The notes under the pieces: model-generated
Seen by the model: only the letters and a program-made list of their open reading frames with translations
What the model was told of the DNA's origin: nothing
Databases searched by the model: none
Shown: piece after piece, positions 12,905-24,830 of the stretch
Layout of the letters: every line of letters starts with the position of its first letter
How positions within the stretch are numbered: position 1 is the stretch's first letter
Translations under genes and position numbers: made by a program
Assembly: GCF_963259705.1 (NCBI RefSeq)
Contig: NC_081849.1
Span: forward strand, 52,548,093 to 52,612,092
Source of the DNA: Myotis daubentonii
Taxonomy: Eukaryota; Chordata; Mammalia; Chiroptera; Vespertilionidae
DNA: 64,000 bases
Direction of reading: 5' to 3'

Positions 12905-13195
12905 TTTATGTACTTATTATATGCCAGGTATTTTCTTTTAAAATATATTTTTACTGATTTCAGGGGGGAAGGGAGAGGGAGAGAAACCTCAACGATGAGA
13001 GAGAATCATTGATCAGCTGCCCCTTGCTTATCACCCAGTTGTGATCAAGCCGGCAACCCGGGGCATTCCCTGACCAGGAATCAAACCGTGTCCTGGTTCA
13101 TAGGTCGACACTAACCACTTACCAACACCAGCCAGACTGTGCCAGGTATTTTATATTAATTATCTTTAATCCTCAAACCTACCATCCCTCCAGTT
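12905..13195 (-). mobile_element. MIR-like relic split by a Ves SINE
   Basis: Left part 'tacttattatatgccaggta' and right part 'gccaggtattttatattaat' then 'tctttaatcctcaaac' rejoin into an inverted MIR 3' region. The Ves SINE at 12935-13139 sits between them with a target duplication drawn from the MIR. Confidence 0.5.
12935..13139 (-). mobile_element. Ves SINE (tRNA-derived)
   Basis: Antisense Ves copy. It starts at the tail with 'aaatatatttttactgattt' and a GGGGGAAGGGAGAGGG block. It then has 'gagagaatcattgatcagct' and a diverged tRNA-like head ending at 'accagccagac'. The target duplication 'tgccaggtatttt' is perfect at 12922-12934 and 13140-13152. Confidence 0.92.
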
Positions 13196-13205
13196 GCTTT
13201 GATTC

Positions 13206-13825
13206 TTGCCTTTTCTGACTTCAGTAATTACCGATGTTTCTTCTTCAAGAATATACCACAAATTGATCTCTTTCTCTCCATTTCTACTGCTTCCACCCCC
13301 TTCTAAGCCACTGGATCTACCACAGCCTCTAACTCCCTGTTACTCTGTATCTTCCCTGCTGTTGGTTCTCCACATTGCTTCAAGTTGATCTCAAATTACA
13401 ACTGATTAAACTTTCTAGTGGCTAACCATGATCCTTAGAATAATATACAAACTACTTATAATGGGATGCACAATTCTGCATGACGTGACTCTACTCTTCT
13501 CACCTCATTCAACTCATCCTCTCTAGTGGCTAAACTACAGATACTCCTGTATTTTCATATTTTCCTAATATATTTGCTCCAAACCCAAAGCCTTTGCAAG
13601 TGCTCTTTGCTTGCCCTGCAAAAGACACTTAAACTATTCTTTGCCTTTTAGCTCCCGATCTCTACTTAAACTGCCCCACAATAGAGGGTTCTTCCTCAAG
13701 CATAATATGTAAAATATGTAGTACCCTATCCCTGTATTATTCTCTGTCTCACCATAAGTAATCTCCATAGCGCTTCTTACAATATGCACTTATTTTTTTC
13801 ATTTGTTTATTGTTTATACCTTTCT
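13206..13825 (+). mobile_element. L2 LINE 3' relic, sense strand
   Basis: The order of motifs follows the L2 3' region: a Ser/Pro-rich start with 'gatctctttctctcc', then 'ctagtggctaaccatgatcc', 'agcctttgcaagtgctct', 'ttgcttgccctgc', and 'ccatagcgcttcttacaat' ahead of 'atttgtttattgtttatacc'. It is highly diverged. No L2 reading frame persists. Confidence 0.65.
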
Positions 13826-13924
13826 CTTTTTTTAAATTTTGTTCTTTTTATTTTTCATGGGATATATTTATTTTTCTCTCTGAAAAAGTAAGGCCTAAGA
13901 CTCCCTCACCTAGAAATCTTTAAA

Positions 13925-14245
13925 GCTGTTTTTTAATTAAACTTATTGGAGTGACTTTGGTTAAAAAGATTATATAAAATTCAAGTGTACATTTTTATGA
14001 TACGTGATCTGTATGTTGCATTGTGTGCCCGCCACCCAAAGTCAGATTATCTTCTGCCACCATATATTTTACCTCCTTTACCCTTTACTACTCCCCTCCA
14101 CCCCTTTTCTCCTGGCAACCACCATACTGTTATCTGTAGCTATGAGTTTATGTTTGTTTTTCTTGTTTGCTCATTTGTTGCTTTCAGTTTTATATCCCAC
14201 GTATGAGTGAAATCACATGGCTCTTAACTTTTGCTGTCTAACTTA
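13925..14245 (-). mobile_element. L1 3' UTR relic, antisense
   Basis: Text as in inverted L1 3' ends of laurasiatherian mammals: 'ttattggagtgactttggtt', 'ttgcattgtgtgcccgcc', 'acccaaagtcagattatc' and a pyrimidine-rich block. The open frames of 68-73 codons here are products of the C/T-rich antisense strand. Confidence 0.65.
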
Positions 14246-14379
14246 CTTTGGTCCTAAGGAAATACTAAAAATATATACTAAAAAAGAAATAGTAAACCCA
14301 GAATACCGGAGTAGCATCAAGATTAAATTAAGTAAAGGTACTATATTTGTGTAGTGATAATCAATTACATTTATAGCAT

Positions 14380-14642
14380 TTAAAGTAATTTAAAAGGGTA
14401 TACGTTTTCATCTGTAAGATGAATAAGATCTGTGAATCTCATGTGAAACCTGGTGACTACAGTTGATAACACTGTATTGTATAACTGAAATTTGTGAGGA
14501 GAGAACTTTTTATATGTTCTCACATTTATAAGTTAACTAGACGGAGGAATCTTTACAATGCTTACATATATCAAATCAACACAATGTACACTTAAAACAT
14601 TTTATAGTTTTTTCAATTATACCTCAACACTGAAATTTAAAA
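14380..14642 (+). mobile_element. L1 3' UTR relic, sense strand
   Basis: Reads as an older L1 3' end: 'aacactgtattgtataactg', 'aatttgtgaggagagaac', 'atatatcaaatcaacacaat', 'gtacacttaaaacatttta', 'caattatacctcaacactg'. It ends in an A-rich stretch and a GGGTGGGTGGG run. Confidence 0.6.
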
Positions 14643-15029
14643 ATTGGGGGTGGGTGGGTGGGTAATGGCTTCCATATTTTTATATCAGTTTTTTTGAAAA
14701 CCCAGATGGAATGGACAATTTCCCAGGAAAAAAATGGCTCTTCATTCATAACAAAACATTAAGCCACCTCTAAATGAAAGAGTATGCTTTTAATCTGTAA
14801 AATGTCTTTATTTTTTTATTTTTTATTTTTTGGTAAAATGTCTTTAAATATAGCAAATTAATCATGATTTTTAGAAACATTTCAACAAAATCAGAAACAA
14901 GACAAAGATACCTGTTTCCATGTTTTTCATTCAATATTGTAGCAAAGGTACTGGTCAAATCAGTTAATGAATGATGAGAGAGAGTGGTGGGGAGGGAGAG
15001 AGAGAGGAAGTGAGGGGTAAGACTATTTG

Positions 15030-15740
15030 ATTCTTGTGCACATCATAGTGTCCTCATAGAAAATCCAAAATAATCTACACATACAGTCCAAATAAGATAA
15101 TTAGGAAATTGTGATATACATCAGGAATAATTAAAAAATCATATTTCATCACCAGCATTTCCAAAGAGAAATTTTAGAAAAAATTATATTAACAGTGGTC
15201 ATAAAACTAATAAGACTTACAGTAATAATTTTTCATGGTGTGCAAAATTCATTAGAAAGAAAGTTAAACTCCCACTGAAGATAGGTAGGACAGTATGAAA
15301 AATATTCAGTAATGGGAAGGCATAATTTTATAAAGAGATCATCTGAATTGATGCTAAGTTATCACTACAGTTTCCATCAAAAACCCAATATGATTTTGGT
15401 ATGGAAGTTGATTAGCTGAAATTAAAGTTTATAGAATAGCAGATATCTAAGAAGAACCAAGTTCATAACCAAAATAAGGAATAAGAAAATGGGTAGGGGT
15501 GTTGTGATGATGTAACCGTTTAATTATTAAGACCTATACTCTGGTGGATGATACAGTATGTACTGATGCAGGAATGGAGAAATAGATCTATGGGGGAAAA
15601 AACAACAGAAATTCCCAAGGAAGATGCGAGTATGCATTGCATCTTAGAATATGATAAGAGAAAGCCAGGTTAGTGGAAAAATAATTACCTGCTCAATAAA
15701 TAGTGTTGGAATAATTGGCTTTTCACCATATTCTATTATA
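15030..15740 (+). mobile_element. Old L1 ORF2 (reverse transcriptase region) relic, sense strand
   Basis: Sense-oriented L1 ORF2 text, degraded: 'ccaaaataatctacacatac', 'catcaaaaacccaatatg', a vestige of the 'gtatgtactgatgcaggaat' segment, and the diagnostic 'caataaatagtgttggaat' near 15700. Every frame is interrupted, so no enzyme is encoded. Confidence 0.6.
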
Positions 15741-16339
15741 AAATGCACTTTTTTTTTGAGGCATTTAAGCATCTTTGAAACCATAGTGTGTCCTAAAGGC
15801 AATGGCACCTTATAATTGCCATCAACGAGGTGACATTTGTCATCTACACAGTAATAAGCCTTTTTTATTTCTACTCATGTTGATGCCAATCACCAAGTAA
15901 TCCAAATGAGAAATTGGTTCCTCCCTTGGAGTAGATGAAAATGTAATGAGTGTCTGAAGTGACTGGTTTGAATAGAACTATTGTTAAAGCATCAGACACG
16001 ACCAGCGTTTTCTTGTTTTCTTTGAAGAGAAGCAGCTTAACTTCTGGCAATGTGTGATTGATTCAGTCAAAGAAAGAAAGAAAGAAAACTAGGGTCTACT
16101 CAAAATAAAATGAATTGAAATTTGCAGAATAGGCTTCAATTGATTGAAAGAAAGCCCCAGATATCACATGTCACACACTTTTAAGGAAAGATGTATCACA
16201 ATGCTAAGTGTTGGTAAGAAGTGGGGGTGGGGTGGAATTCTCTTACACATCTAGTAATAAAAATATTTCAAATTCTTTAGAGGACACTTGAGGGATTCAT
16301 GCTGTAACTAGAAGTACTTTTTCTAGTTAGATGCTACCC

Positions 16340-16505
16340 TGCCACTCAAATGAGGTCCTTGGGCCAGCAGCAGCAGCGTGACCTGGGAGTTGGTTGGAAA
16401 TGCAGCCCCTGGGGCGTCACCCCTGAACTTGACTCAGAACCTAGAGTGGAGCAAGATTCCCTGGTGACATCTATTAAGATTAACAGGTAAGAAGCATCGC
16501 CCTAG
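16340..16505 (-). mobile_element. MER5-like hAT-Charlie MITE relic
   Basis: The text 'ggtccttgggccagcagcag', 'gtgacctgggagttggttgg' and 'aaatgcagcccctgggg' follows the MER5A consensus in reverse. The terminal inverted repeats are eroded. Confidence 0.65.
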
Positions 16506-16689
16506 AGAAACTCTCACCTTTCAAGGAACTATGTGTTAAAATTATTAACTTATTCTTAAAGAGACAAATAGAAAAACAGCACAGTTGTCATTGTGTGTAA
16601 AAACAGATGAATTAAATGAGATGTGCCTGTATGATGACATATTTATCAGTTAAACATGCTGAGCTTGATCTGTAGTCACAACACTAATG

Positions 16690-17010
16690 AATTACAATAT
16701 TAAATAAAACACAAAGTTGCAGGACAATAAGTACCATATAACCACATTTAAATAAATGAATAAAACAAAACACTATATATGCATGAAGAAGTAAAAATAT
16801 ATAGATAGAAAAAATACATTCAAATATATGCTGGGGAAGGAAGGAAACAGAGGGATAGAAACTGGAAGGAGAAAGGGAGGAACTTTAATGCTATCACTGC
16901 TGTTTTTATTTCTTAAAAATAATATATTGAGAGATGTCACCATTAATTTTTTTTTGTACTGGGAGCAGAATTGTTATGGCTTCCACTTTTCTGAATATAG
17001 TTTTAATTAA
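16690..17010 (+). mobile_element. Possible old L1 3' fragment
   Basis: Phrases such as 'gttgcaggacaataagtacc', 'cacatttaaataaatgaat' and 'ggaaacagagggatagaaac' suggest an L1M-type 3' UTR. Similarity is weak and unique DNA remains possible. Confidence 0.3.
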
Positions 17011-17360
17011 AAAATAAGAATATAAAAAAATTGCACGAGGAACACAAGACAATTCACAGGAAAAAGGAATATGACAACTGCTAGGCATATAAAAAACTTT
17101 TCAGCTTAGTTAAATAGATGTATAATAATGAAATAGTTCAATTTTTTGTCGTTAACTAGCTTAGCAAAAAAATAAAACTTCTGATAAATAGTTTTAGTAA
17201 GTTCTCGTATACTGTTTATGGCAATGTAAAGTTACATTTTAAGTTTGGTTTATATATATCCAGATTTCTTAATGCACAACCTCTCAGGCTCAGCAATTCC
17301 AATTCTAGGGAATCAGTGTTTGGAAGCTGACACTTGTGTAGACTAATGTTTATTATAACA

Positions 17361-18290
17361 CTAGGGCCTGGTGCATGAAATTCTGCATGGGTGAGGTCCC
17401 TAGGCCCTGGGCCAGTGATCAGGGCAGATCAGTGCCAGGCCAATCAGGCCTGGCTGGAGAGGAGGCCATGGTCGCAGGGCTGGGTGCAGAAGGAATGGAC
17501 ACCGGACACCGATGCTGCCATTGTTGGTGCCCCGCCACTGCCTGGTTCCTTGCCTTGCACCCTGGCTGGGGGGGAGGGACAGGGTACAGTAGGTTGGCCA
17601 GTGACCCTGAGGAGGGGGATGGCCCTCAGCCCCCCTGGGAAAGGGGCCGCACTGCTGCCACATACACCCCCTTCTCTGTCCCAGCTGGGGCTCAAAGGTC
17701 CCAGCAGGGTCGGGAAAGGAGGCAACAGTCGCCCAGCTGGCATGGAAGAAAAAGATGCCAGATGCCAACATGGCCATCATTAGTGCTCCACCACCACCGG
17801 TTCCCCACCTCCCCACTTCTCTCACTGCCTCCCCGCCAATGCCAGGGCAGGGAGTGGGCTGATCAGGTCCTGCTTGACAGGGGAGGGGGGACAGGACATG
17901 GGAGGTTGGCCGCAGGGCCTGAAGAGGGAGCCAGCCCTCAGCTCCCCTGGGAAAGGGGCCTCATCCATCGCCACCCATCCCTGGTTCCTCATCTCAGCAG
18001 GGGGGCCAGCCCCAATCGGGCAATCAGGGCCTGATGGCCAGGGAGAGGGACCACGGAAAGTTGGGAAGTTGGCCTGCAGGAGGGGGAGGGACCACAGGAG
18101 GTTGGCCACCAGGGGGTGGGGGTGTTGGCGGGGGGAGGTTGGCTGTGGGAGCACACTGACCACCAAGGGACACCTCATGCATTGAGCATCTGCCCCTTGG
18201 TGGTCAGTGTGCATCATAGCGACCAGTTGTTCTGGTTGTTTGGGTCGTTCCAGTGGCTTAGGCATATGAGTGTGTGTGTGTGTGTATAAT
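17361..18290 (-). mobile_element. Non-autonomous Helitron (HeliBat), long copy
   Basis: The left edge, 'ctagggcctggtgcatgaaa', is the inverted 3' end of a HeliBat (CTAG terminus with a palindrome around GTGCAT). It is preceded by A, as expected for insertion between A and T. The body is GC-rich, unlike its AT-rich flanks. Near the other end it has the conserved 'tggtggtcagtgtgcatcat' and 'agcgaccagttgttctgg' segment. The 5' terminus is eroded into a TG tract. It encodes no Rep/helicase, and the 219-codon frame inside is compositional. It holds an internal duplication of about 311-bp offset. Confidence 0.85.
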
Positions 18291-18445
18291 GATAAGAAAA
18301 CTAAAAGGTAAAATGAGAATTAAAAATGATTGGTATACATAGTAGAAGATTTGTTAAAATATAGTGGATATATCAATTCTGTGGAGTGTAGGAGTGGTCA
18401 ATGATATGAACTTTATGAAATTGCTTTATTCAACAAGAATAGTTT

Positions 18446-18545
18446 GGCCCTGGCCAGGTGGCTCAGTTGGTTGGAGCATCATCCTGTACTCCAAAAGGTT
18501 GAAGGTTCAATCCTGGTCAGGGTGCATATGTGAGGCAAACAATTG

Positions 18546-18602
<57 letters not shown>

Positions 18603-18661
18603 ACTTCCTCTCTAAAAAAAATAAAGACACATCCTCAGGTAAGAATTTAAAGAAATAAAAG
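18446..18661 (+). mobile_element. Ves SINE with (TC)n expansion
   Basis: Sense Ves copy: head 'ggccctggccaggtggctca', Pol III B-box-like 'ggttcaatcc' near 18505, then a (TC)n run (about 18547-18600) and tail 'tcctcaggtaagaatttaaa'. Flanking 'gaatagttt' occurs at 18437-18445 and 18662-18670. The tail variant matches that of the copy at 58637, so both belong to one subfamily. Confidence 0.92.
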
Positions 18662-18670
18662 GAATAGTTT

Positions 18671-21618
18671 ATTTTTTAATTTAGAAAAATAACCATTTGT
18701 CAAAATGTTTGTCTTTTCATTTCTTCTCATGTAAAATAAATAATATTTTCATAGTACACTTTTTAACTCAGTGCATCACTCTCTCATTTCTCCTCATGTG
18801 ACTGAGAACAAAAAAAAAAATGTTGCCATCACAAAAAAAAATGCCACAAAAAGCATGTTTTATTTGATATGTATTAGATTTGGAGAATGTAGTTAATTAG
18901 AAAGTCTACTGTTTCTTTGTGGTTCTTCTCCACTCAAAATAAAATATGTAAAATTATTATGGAAGCTGCTAGTTTTCCATTGTTGACAGTGAGGGAGATG
19001 AAAACAGGGCCAACGTGCAGTTTCATGTCAGTAGTGCATTTTGCTATTGTTTTATATTAAGTATAGTTATTATATTAAGGAATTCCATGGATTATACATT
19101 TTCAGTCATTAACATTGAAATTTTATGATTTATTTAAATTTGAATTCTCATTAATAGTTAAGCATTATGATTTATTTAAATTGATAAAATTTTATTAGAT
19201 TTTAAATTTTAACATTAATCAAATTAAATGTAAGTCATTAAATCTAGTGTTATTGGAGAAGGATCGTGAGGTATCAGGAAGATGAGGCATGAGTACATTC
19301 CAGATTTTATACATATATATACATGTATATGTATATATAGAAAGCACTGACTGTACTCATTAATTATCTCATATAAGTGTACTTGTAATGATCAACTTCT
19401 AGAATGCAGAGGCCAGGTTTTCTTAAATTGATCTGCCTTTGTCCTAAAATTTCACAGTCAGGTGCTTAATAAATTATTTTATTGATGACTGCTAAGCTTA
19501 GGTAAGACATAATATATCTACACATATAGATATGGATATAAAATTGCCTTTTAAGAATTATAATGCTATGATATGATCCTCATATTTATGTATGTTATGT
19601 GTGGATGCTGCATTATTTTGTGTTCCTTAAATACTGAAAAACTGCATCTTGTTTATAGCCCAAATCCTTTCCTTTTACAGGGTAGAGAATGAAATGCAAT
19701 AGTATGGTTTCTTTCCCATGTTACTCTGGTTTCCTGACAAGTAAATGGAAAGTGTTACCAACTTCAGTTTCAGGTTCTTAGTAATGATGACTTCATGTAA
19801 TAAAATATAACTTTTGTGAGTTTATCTCTTTTATTCTGGAGTTACTGACCTGGCCACACACACAAAAAAACACAATTTCATAGAGCATTTTCTTAGACAG
19901 TGCTTTAAGAAATGTCATTACAGCACTAGAGAATTGGCACTTTCTGTGCAAGATGTCATTCCTAATAACACTGTGTCTGAGGAAGTGAAGCTGGAGAAAT
20001 AGCTGGCAGGGTGGTGACGGACAGGTTTGCCTCATCTGTAAATAACAGTGTTTTGTGAGATGATGATCTCACCATCGGGGCTGCTTTCCGCCCCTTCATG
20101 AGGCGATTCCGCAGCGCGGGGTGAGGCTGTCATAGACCCCAGGGGAACTGGCAGTGATGATGGAAAACTCCCAGTTCTGTTTCCCATTTTACAGTGACTC
20201 GTGAATGTATCCACTTTCTCTCTCCATTGTACAGATCGGATTGTGACGGAACTTCTCAAGTGTCCTTGCTGGGAAGTACAATGCTTCTCCGGGCTTCCTC
20301 TGTAATTCAACAGAGTTAAGGGGGTACAGTTGGGTAATGGTGGCAGAGTCAGGGTCCATATTCAAATGGAGATTTAGTAACTTACGCCATGGCTGCAACT
20401 GCCACGCTCTGGGGAGTTCTCCCTCAACCAGTGAGCCAGAAAAGAATGAATGAGTGGAAGTTTTCCTTAGGCAAAAGTGTCACAAGGTGAGTGTCTATGC
20501 TCCTGTTGAGTCAGATTGCATGGTACCTGCAACAGCGATCACCTAACAATTTCTGAAGAGATGGAACAGCCTGTGGACAGTATATTTTAAAAGAAAGATT
20601 CACTATAGACCAGAAGGCAGGGGCCTGCTTCAGTAAAAGCAGTTTTCACCAGGTCCAAATGTATAATTTCGGGGGACTGAGGGGTCGATAGCAAAACAGG
20701 CTCACTGCATAGTTATTTCTATAGCAGGTATTCCAGCTGTGGAATCACCCCCATTCTTTCTCACTAATTAGAAAGAACGTCAGAGTTATATATAAACTTT
20801 TTGCTAAGATAAATGTGACCCCAAAAAGGCACTGTTCTATATGTCTCTCACCACCTCTGACAATTCAGATATTTTCATCTTCTTTTTAGATAAAAATGTT
20901 ACTCCATATCTTCTATTTGGAACCAAGGAAAATCCTTCCAAATTCCTTCTCCATTTTGTTTTTCAGATGAAAACATTAGGAAGGTTAATTAAATTTATAT
21001 TTTAAAATTCAGTTCAATTTGGTGTCAAACCCATGTTTGTTTGTTTTTTGTTAACACTGTTATATGGTCCTTTGTCCTCTTTCAATTATAAGGACCAGGA
21101 AATCCAAGTTAAACTAATTTAAACAAGGGTCACTTTCGATTTAAAACACTGAAAACTGCAGAGGCAGTGTGTTAGGCATTACTACTGATCTAATATCCAA
21201 CTTCCTCCTGTTTCTAGCTGTGTGCAAAACCTACCTAGAGTGACCACAGGCCGTGCTCCACCTGAAACTCCCACTGTAAGAGTCTAAAGTGTTTCATGAT
21301 TGGATTGGGGTCAATGGGCCTTTTCAAAATTATCTTCCTCTATTCAACCATTTCTCTTTTCTGCTTCAACTAGGCAGACCAGGTGTTCGTCCAGGAGCAC
21401 ACACCAGGGTCCATATTTTTTTTACTTAAAACAAAAAATTCTGGCATTGCTCTATTCTTAATTTTACTAGTTCTTAGAATCTGCTTTAAGAGCAACTTTT
21501 CCATTAAAGATTTATATGCTTATCCTTAGTTCATTTGTAAGAATTCTTATAGATTTGTGGGTTGTATGTTACTTAGGTATCAAAAATCAAATCAGAGTTT
21601 AGAGTACATTATAGAAGA
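18671..21618. other. Unassigned DNA with a GC-richer block at 20030-20410
   Basis: No repeat, exon or RNA gene recognised. The 20030-20410 block is more GC- and CpG-rich than its surroundings and holds overlapping 69- and 92-codon frames on the minus strand. I could not match either to a known protein. It could be an old retrocopy or a regulatory patch. An AT-rich palindromic run (TATATACATG) lies near 19310-19340. Confidence 0.35.
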
Positions 21619-21882
21619 CTAGAGGCCCGGTGCACAAAATTCATGCACGTGTAGGGTCCCTAGGCCTGGCCAGCAATCAGGGCCGATCTGCAGGGCAACT
21701 GGCAAGGTGATTGGGGCCCCATGCTTGCACCCACCTTAGCTGGTCTGGGGCCTGGGGGCTGGAGGCAGCTCCTGCATTGAGCATCTGCCCCCTGGTGATC
21801 ATTGCACATCATAGCGACCATTTGTTCTGCTGGTCATTCGGTTGTTCGGTTGATTTGCACATTAGGCTTTTATTATATAGGA
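21619..21882 (-). mobile_element. Non-autonomous Helitron (HeliBat)
   Basis: Complete short HeliBat in reverse. It has 'ctagaggcccggtgcac', a palindromic stem (GTGCAC/GTGCAT around AAAATT), a GC-rich middle, 'gtgatcattgcacatcatag', and 'tttgcacattaggc' leading to 'ttttattatatagga'. It is flanked by A on the left and T on the right, the AT target of Helitrons. It carries no coding sequence. Confidence 0.93.
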
Positions 21883-21949
21883 TTAGCAAAGAATGAGTGT
21901 GACAATTGTCCTGTCTCACCAAAGTCTTCTTATAATTTATCAGGGATAG

Positions 21950-22430
21950 TGATGATGGTAGCTAACATTTTTGTTGTTGTTAATCCTCACCTGAGGATAT
22001 TTTCCCCATTTATTTGTTAGAAGGGAGGGAGGGAGGGGAGGAGGGAGGAGGGAGGAAGGGAGAAAGAGAGAGAAATATTGATGTGAGATGTACACAAATT
22101 GGTGCCCTGACTGTGGCCAGAATCAAACCCACAACACTTTGGTGCACAGGCTGAAACTCTAACCACTTAGCACACCATTCAGGGCATGATGGCTAACATT
22201 TAATGAGCACTGTCTGATAGCCAGTTTAAAATTTTTGCATTTATGACCATATTTAATTCACATAAAAACCTTATGAGATATGTATTTGCATAATCAGTAT
22301 TTTACAAATAAAGAAATTGAGGCAATAAGAGGGTGAGCTACTTGCAAAGGCCATGGAATTAGTGCCAGAGCAAAATTTGAATTCATATGTAATCATCATG
22401 TTGTATTTACCAAAGAATATGGTCCTTTAA
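21950..22430 (-). mobile_element. MIR SINE relic split by a Ves SINE
   Basis: Antisense MIR. 'gatggtagctaacattt' continues after the inserted SINE as 'taatgagcactgtctgatag', 'tttgaattcatatgtaatc' and the 'aaataaagaaattgaggc' core. It covers the interval on both sides of the Ves copy at 21971-22187. Confidence 0.7.
21971..22187 (-). mobile_element. Ves SINE variant (tRNA-derived)
   Basis: Antisense copy. It starts with the inverted tail 'taatcctcacctgaggatat', then has a GGGAGGGAGGG purine block, 'gccagaatcaaacccacaac' (inverted B-box region) and the head end 'accattcagggc'. It lies inside a MIR. The target duplication is imperfect (gatggtagctaacattt versus gatggctaacattt). Confidence 0.85.
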
Positions 22431-23498
22431 AAAGATTAGTCTAATGGCTGCTTACCTGACAGGTAAAAATCAGAAAGGCAAAATAACTTAAAATTACTTT
22501 AAAGCCATTTTAGAATGAAATGGGACAAGAAGACTTCGGGTAGACATGATAAAGAGGAAATTTAGGGTAGATATGTTTACTGTCTTCAAGTATTATGCAA
22601 GCTGTCGAATAAGACAAGAATTAACTTATCTTGAATAGGCACCAAAGACTAGAATTAGAAGCATTAGGCACCTATTCACTTAAATTGTAAAAAGCTATAT
22701 CTACCTGTCAGAGCTGTCTAAAAATAATTTCAAAGAACCTTTTGTGACAGAGCAAATTTCTCATATCTGGAAGTTTCTCCATGGTAGGTTGGTTGACATC
22801 TCCTGGCAAGAAGTTTGTCCATGATATTCCAATATCAGAAACTAGTTAAAATGCACATGTTTTAAGGGCCTAAATATTCTCTGAATTCTCAGAAGTGTGC
22901 TCCTCGGCTGCTGGAACTAGGAGGAATATAACACCATTGATATATCAGGGATGGAAATGATAGACCATGTCACCTATGTCTGTGCCCAGCAAGGCCCTAC
23001 TGGGCAGAGCAGCTACGGCAGAGAGAGTTGAGCCAACAGACGGCCTTTCCCTGACCTTTCAAATGTTCACACGTTTAATGATCGTTTGGAGTTGGCTTTA
23101 GCTCAGTTATTTTTTTATTTTCCCTCTGAGATGGCTTTTTCCTATTTAGCTAGGAAGGCAGAGCACTGAGTCTGTTGTGGAGAAAAAGCTATTAAAATAC
23201 AATTGTGGCATAGAAAATGGAGACACTTTTTTGATCATAATTCAAAGAATTTGAAGGGAAAGACAAGAAAATCAATAAATGCATGGATTCCTTTACACTT
23301 TAAAAATACAATTGTTTCCTTTCTAAACTCTGTGTCTAGGTATTCCAGCTGTGAAATCAGCCCCAAACACCCAGATTTAACAGAAATATACTTGGTAAAA
23401 GAATAAAATAGTAAACAGCATGGTGAAGAGTTCAGTTGCTTCTTTTTCTTTCTACCTTTTGACAAGTGATAATACCTGCAATGTAAACCATGTAACTT
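22431..23498. other. Unassigned DNA
   Basis: No recognised repeat or exon. A 27-base segment at 23338-23364 is shared, with two mismatches, with 20726-20752 (see findings). Confidence 0.4.
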
Positions 23499-23576
<78 letters not shown>

Positions 23577-23595
23577 ATCTATCTATCTACCTATA
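23499..23595. repeat. (TCTA)n microsatellite
   Basis: About 19 uninterrupted TCTA units followed by imperfect units. The long pure run suggests it is likely polymorphic. Confidence 0.97.
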
Positions 23596-23639
23596 ATCTA
23601 TCTATCAATTTATTATTTACTTATTTTTTTGTGAGAGGA

Positions 23640-24013
23640 AGGTTGGCATTCGCTTTCAATTCTGAATTGTATAATCAGGTCCTTTTTATTTACCATAATT
23701 ACCAGTAATACCTGGCAGATTTTTGCCTACGACAAAACAATTGTCTATGACACAGGGGACTTTCTGGAAATTTGTGAGAGCAGATCTCCATTTTAGATGC
23801 TTTGAGAGGTTACTCTAAAACAGCAATCCATCTTGAACATAAAGAATATTCTTTGCTTGAGGGGATTTTCTCCAAACCAAATATTTTCCAAATCCATTCT
23901 CTTCACTATATATAAAAAAGATAATTATCCTCTGAAACAGGAAATTTTGCCTTCATTTATCTATATCCTCATTTTTTTAAAAAAAATTATTGCTGGGGAT
24001 ATTAGAACCTGTT

Positions 24014-24018
<5 letters not shown>
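23640..24018. other. Unassigned DNA
   Basis: AT-rich with no recognised element. The 80-codon frame here is extended artificially by the downstream CT tract. Confidence 0.4.

Positions 24019-24067
<49 letters not shown>
24019..24067. repeat. (CT)n microsatellite
   Basis: About 24 pure CT units. Confidence 0.97.
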
Positions 24068-24072
<5 letters not shown>

Positions 24073-24183
24073 TAGCCACATTTAAACTTTATTTTGAGAT
24101 ATAGTGGCTTTACATTTACTAGTAAGAAAAATGTAGAGAGAGCTTAAGTACCCTTTATTCACTCCAATAGCATTTTGCATATA

Positions 24184-24632
24184 CTAGAGGCCCAGCGCGT
24201 GGAATTTGTGCACAGGTATGGTCCCTAAGCCTGGCCTGCAGTTAGGGCCATCTTCCCTGGCTGCCCACAGCCAGCCCCGCCCCCCGCCGCCATCCACCCC
24301 CGGTTCCCCATTTGCCATTGGGTGATCAGGGCCTGTTGGCTGGAGGAAGGGACCAAGAAGTCAGCCATTCCCACCCACTAGCCAGCCCCGCCCTTGCCAT
24401 GGGTAGCCCTCTGTGTGTGGGGCGACTGGTGGGGCGGGGGCCTTGGCCTGGCGCCACCTGCATCCCCCACCACCCACCCTTGGTTCACTGTTCACCATAG
24501 GGTGATCAGAGCCTACAGAATGGGGAAGGGACCAAGAGGTGATCAGTGCACCTCACAGTGACTGGTCGAGGGGTCATTCTGGTTGTTCTGCTATTGAGGT
24601 CAATTTGCATATTACCTTTTTATTATATAGGA
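24184..24632 (-). mobile_element. Non-autonomous Helitron (HeliBat)
   Basis: Complete copy in reverse: 'ctagaggcccagcgcgtgga' at the left with the 3' palindrome, two GC-rich half-repeats each with 'gccagccccgcc', then 'gtcaatttgcatattacc' and 'tattatatagga' at the right. It is flanked by A and T. It is closely related to the copy at 41102, sharing 'tatggtccctaagcctggcc'-type text. Confidence 0.93.
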
Positions 24633-24830
24633 TAATATAATAATCATTTTATTGACATTAATGGAATGAAGATACAAAACGTTTTCCTTACCACAGCTCA
24701 TGGTGTCATTTTTTGGCCACACCCACTTTTATTTTGCCCTGCCCCCTCATACCTTAACCCTGGCAACCTAACCCATTCTCATTTCAATAACTTTGCATTT
24801 GAACAATGCTATATAAATGGAATCATATAG

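Noticed and set aside
17375..18034. A 219-codon plus-strand frame
   Set aside because: It lies inside a GC-rich HeliBat, overlaps long frames on the other strand and in other phases, and has no domain. Stops are rare there because of composition.
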